Numbered from the stretch's first letter, positions 34,089 to 43,356 are shown. The stretch: 64,000 nucleotides of DNA from Anoxybacillus flavithermus (GCF_002742685.1 NZ_PEDM01000007.1:1-64000); one strand, 5' to 3'. Translations and numbers: made by a program. The notes: generated by a model from the sequence alone, not told the origin.

Positions 34089-35531
34089 TTGATACACATT
34101 GAACAATTGCGGTTAAAGTTTCCGGGGGCGGAAAAACGGTTATTTACCGATGTATCGCTTTCGATTAAAAAAGGAGAAAAAGTGTTGCTTTTAGGTCCAT
34201 CAGGGTGTGGAAAATCGACGTTATTACAAGTGATGGCGGGCATTATTCCACGCTCGATCGATGTGCCGATGAAAGCAAAAGCGCTTCATATTCCAAAGCA
34301 AGTCGGCTATGTGTTTCAAGATCCGGATGCGCAGTTTTGCATGCCGTACGTCGATGAAGAAATGGCGTTTGTCCTTGAAAATCTCGGTGTGCCACGTGCG
34401 GAGATGAAAGAAAAAATCGAGCGCGTTCTTCAACGCGTACGCCTTCGTCTTCCGCACGTTCATGTGCCGATTCAAACGTTATCGGGAGGAATGAAACAGC
34501 GGTTAGCGATTGCCTCTGTCTTGGCGCTTGACCCGGATGTGTTATTTTTAGATGAACCGACAGCGCTTCTCGATGAAGAAGGAACAAAAGCAGTATGGGA
34601 AACGTTAAAAGAAGTAGCGGACGACCGAACAGTTGTTATCGTTGAGCATAAAATTGATCACATTCTCGATTTTGTTGAGCGCATCATTTTATTTAATGAA
34701 CATGGTGAGATCATCGCTGACGGATCAACGAATGAAATTTTTTCAACGTATCGTTCGTTTATTACTGAACAAGGGATTTGGCATCCAGACGTGTGGAAGG
34801 CGTATGAAAAGCCAAAAACAGCGCAACAACCGTATGAAGAGGGAGACGTTCTTTTACATGTGCAATCGCTCCGCGGCTTTCGACAAAAAGAAGAAAAAAT
34901 AGCGGTCGACGAGTTAACGATTTATGCAGGTGAATGGATTGCCATTACAGGGGAAAATGGTGCAGGAAAAAGCACGTTGCTGCAAAGCTTCATGAAGTTA
35001 ATTCGAACAGAAGGCGATATGTATTGGCGAGGAGAGCTAGTAAAAAATGATGGGGTATTATACGACAACATCGCTTTTGTATTTCAAAATCCAGAGTTTC
35101 AATTTGTTACAAATCGTGTAGATGATGAGCTAGCTTATTGTTTACGTCTTGAAAAACGCTCGGAATATGAAATAGAAGAGGAAGTAGAGAGGTTGCTTAG
35201 GCGGTTTCATTTAAGCGCCCAACGGCATTTGCATCCGTATCAATTGTCGATGGGGCAAAAAAGGCGGTTAAGTGTTGCCGCTTCAGTAACGGAGCGTCAT
35301 CGCATATTGCTTCTTGATGAACCGACGTTTGGGCAAGATGCAAAAAATACGTTTGCGTTGCTCGAATGGCTTGAAGCGTATCGGCAACAAGGAAAGACGA
35401 TTGTCATGGTGACGCACGATGAGCACATCGTGTCGGAATTTGCGACGAGAAGATGGGGCATTGAAAACGGAAAGCTTGTCGCGGATGAAATAATTGCACC
35501 ACGGATGCTTGTGCGAGGTGGAATGAGATGA
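34089..35531 (+). CDS. ykoD: YkoD, double ATPase subunit of the ECF thiamine-precursor transporter
   Basis: About 480 residues: two ABC ATPase domains in tandem. Domain 1 has Walker A GPSGCGKST and signature LSGGMKQR; domain 2 has Walker A GENGAGKST and the weaker signature LSMGQKRR, with DEPTFG as Walker B. It energises YkoE/YkoC. The start is TTG 34089, five bases after AAGGTGA; a GTG at 34080 lies within that site. Confidence 0.9.
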   Translation: MIHIEQLRLKFPGAEKRLFTDVSLSIKKGEKVLLLGPSGCGKSTLLQVMAGIIPRSIDVPMKAKALHIPKQVGYVFQDPDAQFCMPYVDEEMAFVLENLGVPRAEMKEKIERVLQRVRLRLPHVHVPIQTLSGGMKQRLAIASVLALDPDVLFLDEPTALLDEEGTKAVWETLKEVADDRTVVIVEHKIDHILDFVERIILFNEHGEIIADGSTNEIFSTYRSFITEQGIWHPDVWKAYEKPKTAQQPYEEGDVLLHVQSLRGFRQKEEKIAVDELTIYAGEWIAITGENGAGKSTLLQSFMKLIRTEGDMYWRGELVKNDGVLYDNIAFVFQNPEFQFVTNRVDDELAYCLRLEKRSEYEIEEEVERLLRRFHLSAQRHLHPYQLSMGQKRRLSVAASVTERHRILLLDEPTFGQDAKNTFALLEWLEAYRQQGKTIVMVTHDEHIVSEFATRRWGIENGKLVADEIIAPRMLVRGGMR

Positions 35532-36322
35532 GATGGGGCATTGAACATAAAGAAACGTGGTTGCATCAAACGAATCCGACAGCGAAATTGTTATTATTTT
35601 TACCGATGTTTGTTGTGATTGTTTTTGTCCATAATCCGAACGTGCTGATCAATTGGACGATTGGGTTTATCGCGTTATTTATGTTGTTTAGCGGTTACCG
35701 GATGAAGCATGTGCTTTTATTTTTCGTTCCGTTTTTGTTTATTTTCATTTCTACGTCGTCGTCGATGATTTTGTTCGGAAAGGGAGAGACGACGTGGTTT
35801 CGTTGGGGGCTCATTCACATTACAGAAGAAAGTTTTTATCGCGGTGTCCATCTCGGATTTCGAACCCTTTTGTTTGCGATTTTCGGGCTGATGTTTGCGC
35901 TCACGACAAAGCCGGTGCTTTTATTTTATTCACTCATGCAACAAGCGAAATTGAAACCGAAATATGCGTATAGTTTTTTAGCAGCGATTCGTTTATTGCC
36001 GATCATGTTAGAAGAATTTCAAACGGTACATCAAGCGTTGAAAGTACGACGAGCCGCCAAAGCGAACGGATTTCGCGGCAAACTTGAACTTGTGAAGCGA
36101 TATGCTATCCCGCTTTTATCGCAAAGCATTCGGCGCGCTCAGCGCATTGCGGTGGCGATGGAGGCAAAAGCATTTACGAATGAGCGTCCCCGGACGTTTT
36201 ATTATGAGGTGACGCTCGGAAAATATGATGTGTATTTATTGGTTGTCATATGTACCATCGTGGCGCTTGGATACTATGTCGCTGATATGTTTCCGTATGT
36301 CGCGATAAAGGATGTGCGATAA
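35528..36322 (+). CDS. ykoC: YkoC, transmembrane (T) component of the ECF transporter
   Basis: 264 residues with hydrophobic helices in the first half and a conserved cytoplasmic coupling helix near 165-210 containing the family's Ala-Arg motifs (VRRAAKANG; RRAQRIAVAMEAKAF). It overlaps ykoD by four bases (ATGA). Confidence 0.9.
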   Translation: MRWGIEHKETWLHQTNPTAKLLLFLPMFVVIVFVHNPNVLINWTIGFIALFMLFSGYRMKHVLLFFVPFLFIFISTSSSMILFGKGETTWFRWGLIHITEESFYRGVHLGFRTLLFAIFGLMFALTTKPVLLFYSLMQQAKLKPKYAYSFLAAIRLLPIMLEEFQTVHQALKVRRAAKANGFRGKLELVKRYAIPLLSQSIRRAQRIAVAMEAKAFTNERPRTFYYEVTLGKYDVYLLVVICTIVALGYYVADMFPYVAIKDVR

Positions 36323-36323
36323 C

Positions 36324-36938
36324 ATGAGGGAACTTCATCTCATCTCAACAGGAAACCAGTCAATTGAAACGTTTGTTCATATTTCATCGCTTGTCCATTC
36401 ATATGTGGATTACATTCATATTCGTGAAAAGCATCGCTCAGCGAAAGAGATAGGTATGATTGTGGAAAAGTTGCTTGAAGCAAGTGTTCCACAACAAAAA
36501 ATAATCGTCAATGACCGAGTGGACGTCGCTGTCGTTTATGGTGTTGGCGGCGTTCAGCTCGCTCATCATAGCCTGTCTCCCAAACGAATAAAAGAGAAGT
36601 TTCCATCTTTGCATGTCGGTCGATCTGTTCATACGTTGGAAGAAGCAAAACAAGCGGAAAATGAAAGAGCGGACTACGTCATTTTCGGACATATATACGA
36701 AACGAATTGTAAAGAAGGACGGAAGCCGCGCGGGCTTTCATCGTTGCGTCAGTTGACAAGTCACGTACGCATTCCTGTCGTTGCCATTGGAGGCATTAAA
36801 CCTTTCCATGTTCGTGATGTGTTCATGACGGGAGTGAAAGGAATTGCCGTCATGTCGACGGTGTTTGAGGCGGATGATCCGCTACATATGGTTCAACGAT
36901 ATCGGAAACAAATGGGGGCCAATACATGGACGTTTTAA
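36324..36938 (+). CDS. tenI: Thiazole tautomerase TenI
   Basis: 204 residues, a TIM-barrel protein of the ThiE/TenI family. TenI aromatises the thiazole phosphate carboxylate product of ThiG. The phosphate-binding region is VVAIGGIKPFHVRDV; the short, ThiE-like but divergent active site and the operon position before thiO favour TenI over ThiE. The start is ATG 36324, about 11 bases after AAAGGA. It overlaps thiO by 13 bp. Confidence 0.85.
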   Translation: MRELHLISTGNQSIETFVHISSLVHSYVDYIHIREKHRSAKEIGMIVEKLLEASVPQQKIIVNDRVDVAVVYGVGGVQLAHHSLSPKRIKEKFPSLHVGRSVHTLEEAKQAENERADYVIFGHIYETNCKEGRKPRGLSSLRQLTSHVRIPVVAIGGIKPFHVRDVFMTGVKGIAVMSTVFEADDPLHMVQRYRKQMGANTWTF

Positions 36939-38047
36939 TTGTTGGGGGAGGCATTATCGGCAGCAGCATCGCTTTTGAGTTAGCGAAAAGAGAAGCATCA
37001 GTCGTTGTCATTGAACGGGGAGAGTTAGCGCAAGAAGCATCATCGGCAGCAGCTGGGATGCTTGGTGCACATTCCGAGTTTTCGGCAGATCACCCGCTCA
37101 TCCCGCTTGCTTTGGCGAGCCAAGCGGCATTTCCAACCGTTATTGCCGAACTGAGAGAGCTAACAAATATTGAAGTCGGATGGAATGAAGCGGGAATGTT
37201 AAAGCTGGCGACAACAATGGAAGAGTACGAAAAATTAACGGAACATTATGAATTTTGGAGGCGCATACAAACACAGCACGTCCGCTGGTTAACATCGAAA
37301 GAAGTGGCGGACATTGAACGAAATGTACGAAATGAATATGGTGCGATGTACACGATTGATCAACAAGTGAACGCGAAACAACTATCAGTCGCGTTTGCTC
37401 ATGGAGCAATGGCAAAAGGAGCCCGTGTTTTACCGTATACGGAAGTGTACGATTTTATTTTCGAACGGGAACGTATTGTAGGAGTGAAAACGACGAGCGG
37501 AACGTTATATGCTGAACATATCGTCATCGCGTGCGGTGCATGGACGCCAATGTTAGCTGAAAAGTTGCGGTTATCGCTACATATGTATCCGGTCAAAGGA
37601 GAATGTGTTTCGGTTACGACAGAAACACCGCTTTTACAAACGACAGTATTTGCGAAAAACGGCTGTTATATTGTGCCGAAAGCGAACAATCGACTTGTAA
37701 TCGGAGCTAGCGCCATCGCGCATTCGTTTGCCAAAACGGTGCAAACATGTAGCGTACAGCATTTGCTAGCGCGTGCGATGCAAATCGTTCCGGCTATCGC
37801 TCATTCCACATTTGAAAAAGCGTGGGCAGGCATTCGCCCACAAACAAAAGATAGCACACCTTATATCGGAGCACATCCACAATATGAGAACGTATTCGTT
37901 GTGACAGGGCATTATCGTAACGGCATTTTGTTAAGCGCCATCACAGGAAGAATTGTAAGTGATATGATTGAAAGAAAAGAAATTCCATTTGATATAACAC
38001 CGTTTTCGCTAACAAGAAAGGGGGAGGGGCATGCGTTGCATCATTAA
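36926..38047 (+). CDS. thiO: Glycine oxidase ThiO
   Basis: 373 residues. The FAD-binding motif is VGGGIIGSSIAFELAKR at the very N-terminus, with the C-terminal GHYRNGILLSAITG loop of DAO-type oxidases. It oxidises glycine to dehydroglycine, a building block of the thiazole ring in aerobes. It overlaps tenI upstream and thiS downstream. Confidence 0.93.
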   Translation: MDVLIVGGGIIGSSIAFELAKREASVVVIERGELAQEASSAAAGMLGAHSEFSADHPLIPLALASQAAFPTVIAELRELTNIEVGWNEAGMLKLATTMEEYEKLTEHYEFWRRIQTQHVRWLTSKEVADIERNVRNEYGAMYTIDQQVNAKQLSVAFAHGAMAKGARVLPYTEVYDFIFERERIVGVKTTSGTLYAEHIVIACGAWTPMLAEKLRLSLHMYPVKGECVSVTTETPLLQTTVFAKNGCYIVPKANNRLVIGASAIAHSFAKTVQTCSVQHLLARAMQIVPAIAHSTFEKAWAGIRPQTKDSTPYIGAHPQYENVFVVTGHYRNGILLSAITGRIVSDMIERKEIPFDITPFSLTRKGEGHALHH

Positions 38048-38234
38048 CGGTGAAATGATTGATTTGCCAGCTCACATTCGTACTGTCGCTCAACTGTTAC
38101 AACATTTTCGCATTCATGAAAAGATCGCGATCGTTGAAGTCAATGCGAACATTATTATGAAAGAGAAATATGAGCATACAGCCATTGCGGACGGTGACCG
38201 CATTGAAATCGTCCATTTTGTAGGGGGAGGATAA
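38031..38234 (+). CDS. thiS: Sulfur carrier protein ThiS
   Basis: 67 residues, a beta-grasp protein with a C-terminal Gly-Gly (HFVGGG) that is adenylated by ThiF and thiocarboxylated. AAAGGGGGAGGGG precedes the ATG within the end of thiO. Confidence 0.93.
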   Translation: MRCIINGEMIDLPAHIRTVAQLLQHFRIHEKIAIVEVNANIIMKEKYEHTAIADGDRIEIVHFVGGG

Positions 38235-38235
38235 T

Positions 38236-39003
38236 ATGTTACAAATCGGGCCGTATACATTTCAATCTCGTTTATTGCTTGGCACAGGGAAATTTCCGAA
38301 CATCGATATTCAAAAAGAAGCGGTTGAAGCGTCGGGGGCAGAAATTTTAACGTTTGCGGTGCGACGAATGAACATTTTTGCACCCGATCAGCCGAATTTT
38401 TTAGAAAAAATAAATATAACAAAATATAAACTGCTACCGAATACAGCCGGGGCGAAAACAGCGGAAGAAGCGGTGCGCATCGCCCGTTTAGCAAAAGCTT
38501 CTGGGCTTTGTGATATGGTGAAAGTAGAAGTGATTGGATGCGATCAAACGTTGTTGCCTGATCCGATCGAGACGTTGAAAGCAACAGAAATGTTATTAGA
38601 AGAAGGATTTATTGTTTTACCGTACACATCAGATGATGTCGTATTAGCGAAACGGCTGCAACAACTCGGTTGCCATGCGATTATGCCCGGCGCCTCACCG
38701 ATCGGTTCAGGACAAGGTATTATGAATCCGTTAAACATGCAATTCATTATTGAACAAGCAACTGTTCCCGTCATTATTGATGCAGGCATTGGCGGTCCAG
38801 CTGATGTGGCATTGGCAATGGAATTAGGTGCAGATGGAGTATTGTTAAATACAGCTGTTGCTTCTGCGAAAGATCCCGTAAAAATGGCGAAAGCGATGAA
38901 GCTTGCGGTTGAGGCAGGGAGACTTGGGTACGAAGCGGGACGCATTCCGAAAAAGAAATATGCAACAGCGAGTAGCCCAAGCGAAGGGATGAGCATCGTC
39001 TAA
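38236..39003 (+). CDS. thiG: Thiazole synthase ThiG
   Basis: 255 residues. The Schiff-base lysine is K96 (MVKVEVIG), matching the known B. subtilis position. It combines DXP, dehydroglycine and ThiS-thiocarboxylate to make the thiazole. TAGGGGGAGG precedes the ATG, and the stop overlaps the thiF start. Confidence 0.95.
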   Translation: MLQIGPYTFQSRLLLGTGKFPNIDIQKEAVEASGAEILTFAVRRMNIFAPDQPNFLEKINITKYKLLPNTAGAKTAEEAVRIARLAKASGLCDMVKVEVIGCDQTLLPDPIETLKATEMLLEEGFIVLPYTSDDVVLAKRLQQLGCHAIMPGASPIGSGQGIMNPLNMQFIIEQATVPVIIDAGIGGPADVALAMELGADGVLLNTAVASAKDPVKMAKAMKLAVEAGRLGYEAGRIPKKKYATASSPSEGMSIV

Positions 39004-40019
39004 TGGATCGTTATTCACGCCAACAATTGTTTGCACCAATCGGAGAAAGAGGGCAGCAATCCATTCGTGAAAAACATGTGCTCCTTATTGGTGCAGGAGC
39101 GCTTGGAGCGGCAAATGCAGAGACGCTTGTACGTGCAGGGATTGGGAAAATAACGATTGTTGACCGCGATTATGTTGAGTGGAGCAATTTGCAACGCCAA
39201 CAGCTATATACGGAAGAAGATGCGGCGAAACGATTGCCGAAAGCGATTGCGGCTTCTGTTCATTTACGAGCGATCAATAGCGACGTCGTTGTTGAACCGA
39301 TTGTCGCGGATGCGGACGCCCGATTGATTGAACATATTGTTGGGCGTCATCGTCCCGATGTGATCATTGATAGTACCGATAATTTTGACGTGCGTATGAT
39401 CATTAACGACGTTTCGCAAAAGTATGATGTGCCGTGGATTTATGGGGCATGTGTAGGTAGTTATGGATTAAGCTATGTGGTAATCCCGAATGAAACACCG
39501 TGTTTACGTTGCTTGCTTGAAGATGTGCCGTTTGGTGTTGCCACGTGCGATACCGCTGGGATTATTAGTCCTGTCGTTCATATGGTTGTTGCGCATCAAA
39601 CGGCGGAAGCGTTAAAAATATGCGTACATGCTCAAGTGAATCGGAAACTTGTTTCATTTGATACATGGCACGGACAATATCACATGATCGATGTGCATAA
39701 GTTAAAAAAAGACGATTGTCCATCGTGTGGACCAAAGCGGACATATCCAGCTCTCCAATACGAAAATGAAACGAAATTTGCGGTGTTGTGTGGGCGGGAA
39801 ACTGTACAAATTCGTCCTGCACATCGAGGAGAGCGAGAGTGGACAACGCTCCTTTCATTTTTAACAAAACGTGGAATTCAAGTGGAACAAAACGACTATT
39901 TATTTTCATTTACGGTCAATTCACATCGCTTTGTTGTTTTTTCCGATGGGCGTGTATTGATTCATGGCACAAATGATGTTCAAGAAGCAAAGCGCTTATA
40001 TTATCAATATTTGGGGTGA
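39003..40019 (+). CDS. thiF: ThiS adenylyltransferase ThiF
   Basis: 338 residues of the E1-like ThiF/MoeB family. The ATP loop is GAGALGAANAE (near 29), the conserved Asp is in TDNFDVRM, and the zinc cysteines are CLRC and CPSCGP. A C-terminal extension of about 90 residues follows the core, as in several Bacillaceae ThiF proteins. It activates the ThiS C-terminus. Confidence 0.93.
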   Translation: MDRYSRQQLFAPIGERGQQSIREKHVLLIGAGALGAANAETLVRAGIGKITIVDRDYVEWSNLQRQQLYTEEDAAKRLPKAIAASVHLRAINSDVVVEPIVADADARLIEHIVGRHRPDVIIDSTDNFDVRMIINDVSQKYDVPWIYGACVGSYGLSYVVIPNETPCLRCLLEDVPFGVATCDTAGIISPVVHMVVAHQTAEALKICVHAQVNRKLVSFDTWHGQYHMIDVHKLKKDDCPSCGPKRTYPALQYENETKFAVLCGRETVQIRPAHRGEREWTTLLSFLTKRGIQVEQNDYLFSFTVNSHRFVVFSDGRVLIHGTNDVQEAKRLYYQYLG

Positions 40020-40024
40020 GGGAC

Positions 40025-40813
40025 ATGGTGTATAAAGCGTTGACGATTGCTGGTTCAGATAGTGGCGGGGGAGCGGGCATTCAGGCGGATTTAAAAACAT
40101 TTCATCAATTACATGTGTTTGGTATGTCAGCCATTACTGCAGTTACTGCGCAAAACACGCTCGGTGTACAAGGGATATATCCGCTCCCTGTTGAAGCGGT
40201 TGAAAAGCAAATCGATTCGATTGCCGTTGATTTGTCGCCTGATGCGGTAAAAACGGGAATGTTATTCAGCCATGAAATTATTGAATTAGTCGCTCAAAAA
40301 ACGGCTCAATACAGATGGACGCGCATCGTCGTCGATCCGGTCATGGTTGCAAAAGGTGGTGCCCCGTTGTTAAAGCAAGAAGCGATTGAAGCGCTCAAAC
40401 GTCACATGCTGCCGCTTGCTTATGTGTTAACGCCAAACATTCCAGAAGCGGAAGTGTTAACGAATATGCGAATTGAAACGTTAGAGGAGCGAAAAGAGGC
40501 AGCAAAAAAGCTTCATCATCTGGGCGTTCGGTACGTCGTCATGAAAGGTGGGCACGCCGAAGGAAGCGAACTAGTTGACTTGTTATACGACGGTGAACGA
40601 TTTTACGAATGGAAAAGCGAGCGGATTGAAACGAAACATACGCACGGCACAGGTTGTACGTTTGCTGCCGCCATCACCGCGCAACTGGCGAAAGGAAAAA
40701 CGATATATGAAGCGATTGATGTCGCAAAACGATTTATTCAAGCTGCTGTCGAACAAGGGCTACACATTGGCAGTGGACACGGTCCGACAAACCATTGGGC
40801 GCTTTATGAGTAA
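40025..40813 (+). CDS. thiD: HMP/HMP-phosphate kinase ThiD
   Basis: 262 residues, ribokinase fold. N-terminal ALTIAGSDSGGGAGIQADLKTF and C-terminal THGTGCTFAAAI, with the catalytic Asp region near the end, identify ThiD. It phosphorylates HMP to HMP-PP. ATG 40025 is used, preceded by GGGGTGAGGGA. It is the last gene of the riboswitch operon; thiC, thiE and thiM are not in this window. Confidence 0.93.
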   Translation: MVYKALTIAGSDSGGGAGIQADLKTFHQLHVFGMSAITAVTAQNTLGVQGIYPLPVEAVEKQIDSIAVDLSPDAVKTGMLFSHEIIELVAQKTAQYRWTRIVVDPVMVAKGGAPLLKQEAIEALKRHMLPLAYVLTPNIPEAEVLTNMRIETLEERKEAAKKLHHLGVRYVVMKGGHAEGSELVDLLYDGERFYEWKSERIETKHTHGTGCTFAAAITAQLAKGKTIYEAIDVAKRFIQAAVEQGLHIGSGHGPTNHWALYE

Positions 40814-40898
40814 AAATGTTCACACCATTGACAAACATATTCGTTCCTCTCATTGTTAAAATAGAAATGGGGAATATGTTGCTGGAGGGACGAACGAG

Positions 40899-40982
40899 AT
40901 GGAAGAACTTTCAATTACATTAAACATTACGTACGTGCTACTATTAACTTTTTTTATCGGGACGACGTTAATCGAATCGTGA
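40899..40982 (+). CDS. Small membrane peptide (27 aa)
   Basis: 27 residues, reading MEELSITLNITYVLLLTFFI and ending GTTLIES. GGAGGG lies eight bases before the ATG, and a strong terminator follows at once, so it looks like a real, separately transcribed small gene. One hydrophobic helix. Family unknown. Confidence 0.6.
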   Translation: MEELSITLNITYVLLLTFFIGTTLIES

Positions 40983-40984
40983 CG

Positions 40985-41019
40985 AACGACTGCACATATG
41001 TGTGGTCGTTTTCTTTTTC
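40985..41019 (+). terminator. Intrinsic terminator after the 27-aa peptide gene
   Basis: AACGAC-TG-CACA pairs with TGTG-TG-GTCGTT around a self-complementary CACATATGTG core, followed by TTCTTTTTC. Confidence 0.8.
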
Positions 41020-41084
41020 ATGTAAATTTGGTATGATGAATATATATTTTCATAAAATCATCCGATTAGGAGTGTGAATGTTCA

Positions 41085-42350
41085 TTGGGAGATTTACCTC
41101 TGAGTTTAATTTTTTTACTCATTGCTTTAATTTTGTTATCTGCTTTTTTTTCAGCTTCAGAAACAGCGTTTTCGAGCGTCAATAAAATTCGCTTGAAAAA
41201 CTATGTGGATGAAAAGCGACGTGGTAGTAAAAAAGCACTATATATTGCAGAAAACTTCGATGAAGCCCTCTCTACCATTTTAGTTGGGAATAATATCGTG
41301 AACATTGCCGCAGCGTCCATTTCTGCCAAAGTGGCGACAGATCTGTTTGGCGGCAGCACAGGTCTTGTCATTAGCACAGTTGGCATGACGATTTTAATTT
41401 TAATCTTTGGCGAAGTGTTGCCTAAGTCATTGGCGAAAGAACATGCGGAGTCGTTTTCACTTCTTATTTCCGATGTGCTGTATATGTTAATTCAACTATT
41501 TACTCCTGTTACAGCATTGCTCGTCATGTTAAAAAAACTTGTATCGAAATTCGTTGGCCATCAAGCAGATGTACCTTCTGTGACCGAGGAAGAAATTAAA
41601 GTCATGGTCAATTTAAGTGAGGAAGAAGGGGTAATTGATAATAAAGAGAAAGAACTCGTCCATCGTTCGCTCGATTTTAACGACATTTTAGTTGGTGAAA
41701 TTTTTACGCCGCGTATCGATATGGTCGCAGTAGAAGTGAATCAACCCGTTGAAGAAATTCGCGACATTTTTTTACGTGAACGATATTCGCGCGTTCCTGT
41801 ATATGAAGGAGATATTGATAACGTCATCGGCATTTTGTCGGAAAGCGACTTTTTCAGTCAACTCGTACAAGGAAAAGAAGTAAACGTGCGCCAATTGTTG
41901 CGCACGCCACTATTTGTCGTTGAGTCGATGCGCATCTCTACGTTGCTGCCTGAATTGCAAAAAAGTAAAGTACACATGGCGATCGTTATCGATGAGTTTG
42001 GCGGCACATCGGGATTGATTACGTTAGAAGATATTTTAGAACAAATTGTCGGAGAAATATGGGATGAACATGATGAAGCGGTGAAAACGTTCCAAAAAAT
42101 CAATGATTACGAATATGAATTTAATGCCGAATTACCGCTTGATGAGTTTTGTGACATTTTAGGAATTGATGAATTAGAAAGTTCTTCTCATACGCTTGGA
42201 GGGTGGGTGTTTGAAATGTTTGAACGCATTCCGACCGTTGGGGAATCGTTTGAATACGAATCATTAACAGTCACTGTTCGCCAAGTGGAAAACCGCCGTA
42301 TTCGCAAAGTGCTCGTTCGCATTCGTGAACCGATTGTGGAAAATGTGTAA
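41085..42350 (+). CDS. CNNM/CBS-domain membrane protein (hemolysin C-type), second copy
   Basis: 421 residues. The N-terminal CNNM domain (four hydrophobic segments, SASETAFSSVNKIRLK) is followed by two CBS domains with DEFGGTSGLITLEDILEQIVGEIWDEHD and a CorC-HlyC end. It is a probable divalent-cation transporter, and a paralogue of the protein at 14010. The start is TTG 41085, rather far (11 bases) from AGGAG. Confidence 0.88.
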   Translation: MGDLPLSLIFLLIALILLSAFFSASETAFSSVNKIRLKNYVDEKRRGSKKALYIAENFDEALSTILVGNNIVNIAAASISAKVATDLFGGSTGLVISTVGMTILILIFGEVLPKSLAKEHAESFSLLISDVLYMLIQLFTPVTALLVMLKKLVSKFVGHQADVPSVTEEEIKVMVNLSEEEGVIDNKEKELVHRSLDFNDILVGEIFTPRIDMVAVEVNQPVEEIRDIFLRERYSRVPVYEGDIDNVIGILSESDFFSQLVQGKEVNVRQLLRTPLFVVESMRISTLLPELQKSKVHMAIVIDEFGGTSGLITLEDILEQIVGEIWDEHDEAVKTFQKINDYEYEFNAELPLDEFCDILGIDELESSSHTLGGWVFEMFERIPTVGESFEYESLTVTVRQVENRRIRKVLVRIREPIVENV

Positions 42351-42377
42351 AAAGGGAGCGATTCGCTCCTTTTTTTG
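42350..42377 (+). terminator. Intrinsic terminator after the CNNM gene
   Basis: AAAGGGAGCG-ATT-CGCTCCTTT stem followed by T residues. Confidence 0.85.
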
Positions 42378-42456
42378 TTGACGAAGATGTCAACTTCCAT
42401 TACGCTGAATAATCGTAAAAACATATAAGGTTAATATGGTTTTTTATGATAAAAAA

Positions 42457-42618
42457 ATGACGATGGTCGTTGTGACGCATGAAATGCGCTTTGCTCGTGA
42501 AGTTGCTGATGAAGTGATCTTTTTTGATGAAGGGATGATCATTGAGCGTGGTCATCCGGAGCAAATTTTTACAAATCCAACACATGAACGAACGCGTCAG
42601 TTTTTACAACGTATTTAG
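42457..42618 (+). pseudogene. Remnant of an amino-acid ABC transporter ATPase (GlnQ-type)
   Basis: The 53-codon open frame encodes [20 protein letters not shown]...[10 protein letters not shown], which is exactly the C-terminal end of polar amino acid ABC ATPases: H-loop histidine, then the DEG, GHPEQIF and NPTHERT region. Walker A, signature and Walker B are missing, and no upstream sequence in any frame restores them. It keeps its own strong terminator. It is a deletion remnant; the permease and binding protein are absent. Confidence 0.8.
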
Positions 42619-42652
42619 TAAAACCCCCAAGCGAATCGCTTGGGGGTTTTTA
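42619..42652 (+). terminator. Strong terminator, shared with the ssp gene
   Basis: AAAACCCCCAAGCG-AAT-CGCTTGGGGGTTTT, a 14-bp stem with T run. It was probably the terminator of the lost amino-acid transporter operon. Confidence 0.9.
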
Positions 42653-42658
42653 GCCATG

Positions 42659-42859
42659 TTATTTAGTTGTGTAAGATCCGCCTAATTGTTGTTGTGCCAT
42701 TGCAACAAGGCGTTTTGTAATTTCGCCACCAACTGAACCGTTTGCGCGTGATGTTGCATCTGGTCCAAGGTTTACACCAAATTCTTGAGCGATTTCGTAT
42801 TTCATTTGATCAATTGCTTGTTGTGCACCGTATACTAATAATTGATTTGTGTTTGCCAT
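42659..42859 (-). CDS. Alpha/beta-type small acid-soluble spore protein
   Basis: 66 residues with both SASP signatures: [19 protein letters not shown] (with the Glu-Phe germination-protease site region) and [19 protein letters not shown]. It coats and protects forespore DNA and is degraded at germination. AGGAG lies upstream of the ATG at 42857-42859. The 5' leader contains a tRNA-like element ending 30 bases before the start codon. Confidence 0.95.
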   Translation of the reverse strand: MANTNQLLVYGAQQAIDQMKYEIAQEFGVNLGPDATSRANGSVGGEITKRLVAMAQQQLGGSYTTK

Positions 42860-42889
42860 ATTCAATCATCTCCTCGTTACATTTTTTTA

Positions 42890-42959
42890 TGGTTGGGTTA
42901 GCTGGATTTGCACCAGCAACGCGTGATGATTTTCACGCTGCCAAGCTTGGCTTAACCCA
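42890..42959 (-). ncRNA. tRNA-like element with encoded CCA end
   Basis: Read on the minus strand, 70 nt fold into four helices in tRNA order. The acceptor TGGGTTA pairs with TAACCCA (7 bp). A short D-like hairpin is GCCA-AGCT-TGGC. The anticodon-like stem GCGTG/CACGC has an 8-nt loop AAAATCAT. The T arm GCTGG/CCAGC has loop TGCAAAT (consensus would be TTCAAAT). Discriminator A and CCA follow. The D loop lacks GG and the anticodon loop is one base too long, so it is not a standard tRNA. It may be a degenerate tRNA, or a tRNA-like RNA akin to the tRNA-Other of the B. cereus group (recalled, not compared). Confidence 0.6.
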
Positions 42960-43084
42960 TCGAATGTTGTTTGCTTGTTTGTACTACTATTTTGGGGAAA
43001 AAACATTTTATTATTCTTTTTTTTATGTGGTAATTTTTTGTGTAGTGGGAAAGATAATGGAAAATCACGAAGCGAGGGATGAAT

Positions 43085-43327
43085 ATGCACATTTGTCCGT
43101 TATGCAACGGTTTGCGAGCAATCGTTTTTTATTGTGAGCAATGTGGAGAAAAATTAAAAGATGAAGGAAAATTAACAGATTATTTTGACGATTATAGTCC
43201 GTATATGGATGCAGATATGATGAAAATGGTTGATGGTTATGCACATACGAGGAAACAACACGTCTGCGTTCATTTGTTTCATTGTGATGATTGTGATGAC
43301 GATGTTGTTCGTTTTATTCAAGAGTAA
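43085..43327 (+). CDS. Small zinc-ribbon protein of unknown function
   Basis: 80 residues. An N-terminal CPLCNG...CEQCGEKL zinc ribbon is followed by an acidic middle and a second HC-x2-C group (HCDDCDDD). GCGAGGG lies before ATG 43085; an ATG at 43079 is too close to it. Family not recognised. Probably a metal-binding regulatory or adaptor protein. Confidence 0.7.
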   Translation: MHICPLCNGLRAIVFYCEQCGEKLKDEGKLTDYFDDYSPYMDADMMKMVDGYAHTRKQHVCVHLFHCDDCDDDVVRFIQE

Positions 43328-43329
43328 AA

Positions 43330-43352
43330 GCCCGCTCAAATGAACGGGCTCT
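43330..43352. terminator. Bidirectional terminator
   Basis: AGCCCG and CGGGCT pair around CTCAAATGAA, with TTTT following on the minus strand for msmX. Confidence 0.7.
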
Positions 43353-43356
43353 GTTA

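Noticed and set aside
36324-36938. thiE (thiamine phosphate synthase)
   Set aside because: The fold is shared, but the sequence and position before thiO fit TenI better; thiE should lie elsewhere.
42742-43137. Plus-strand frame across the ssp and tRNA-like region
   Set aside because: It is antisense to the SASP gene and crosses the tRNA-like element; it is a chance opening without a start signal.
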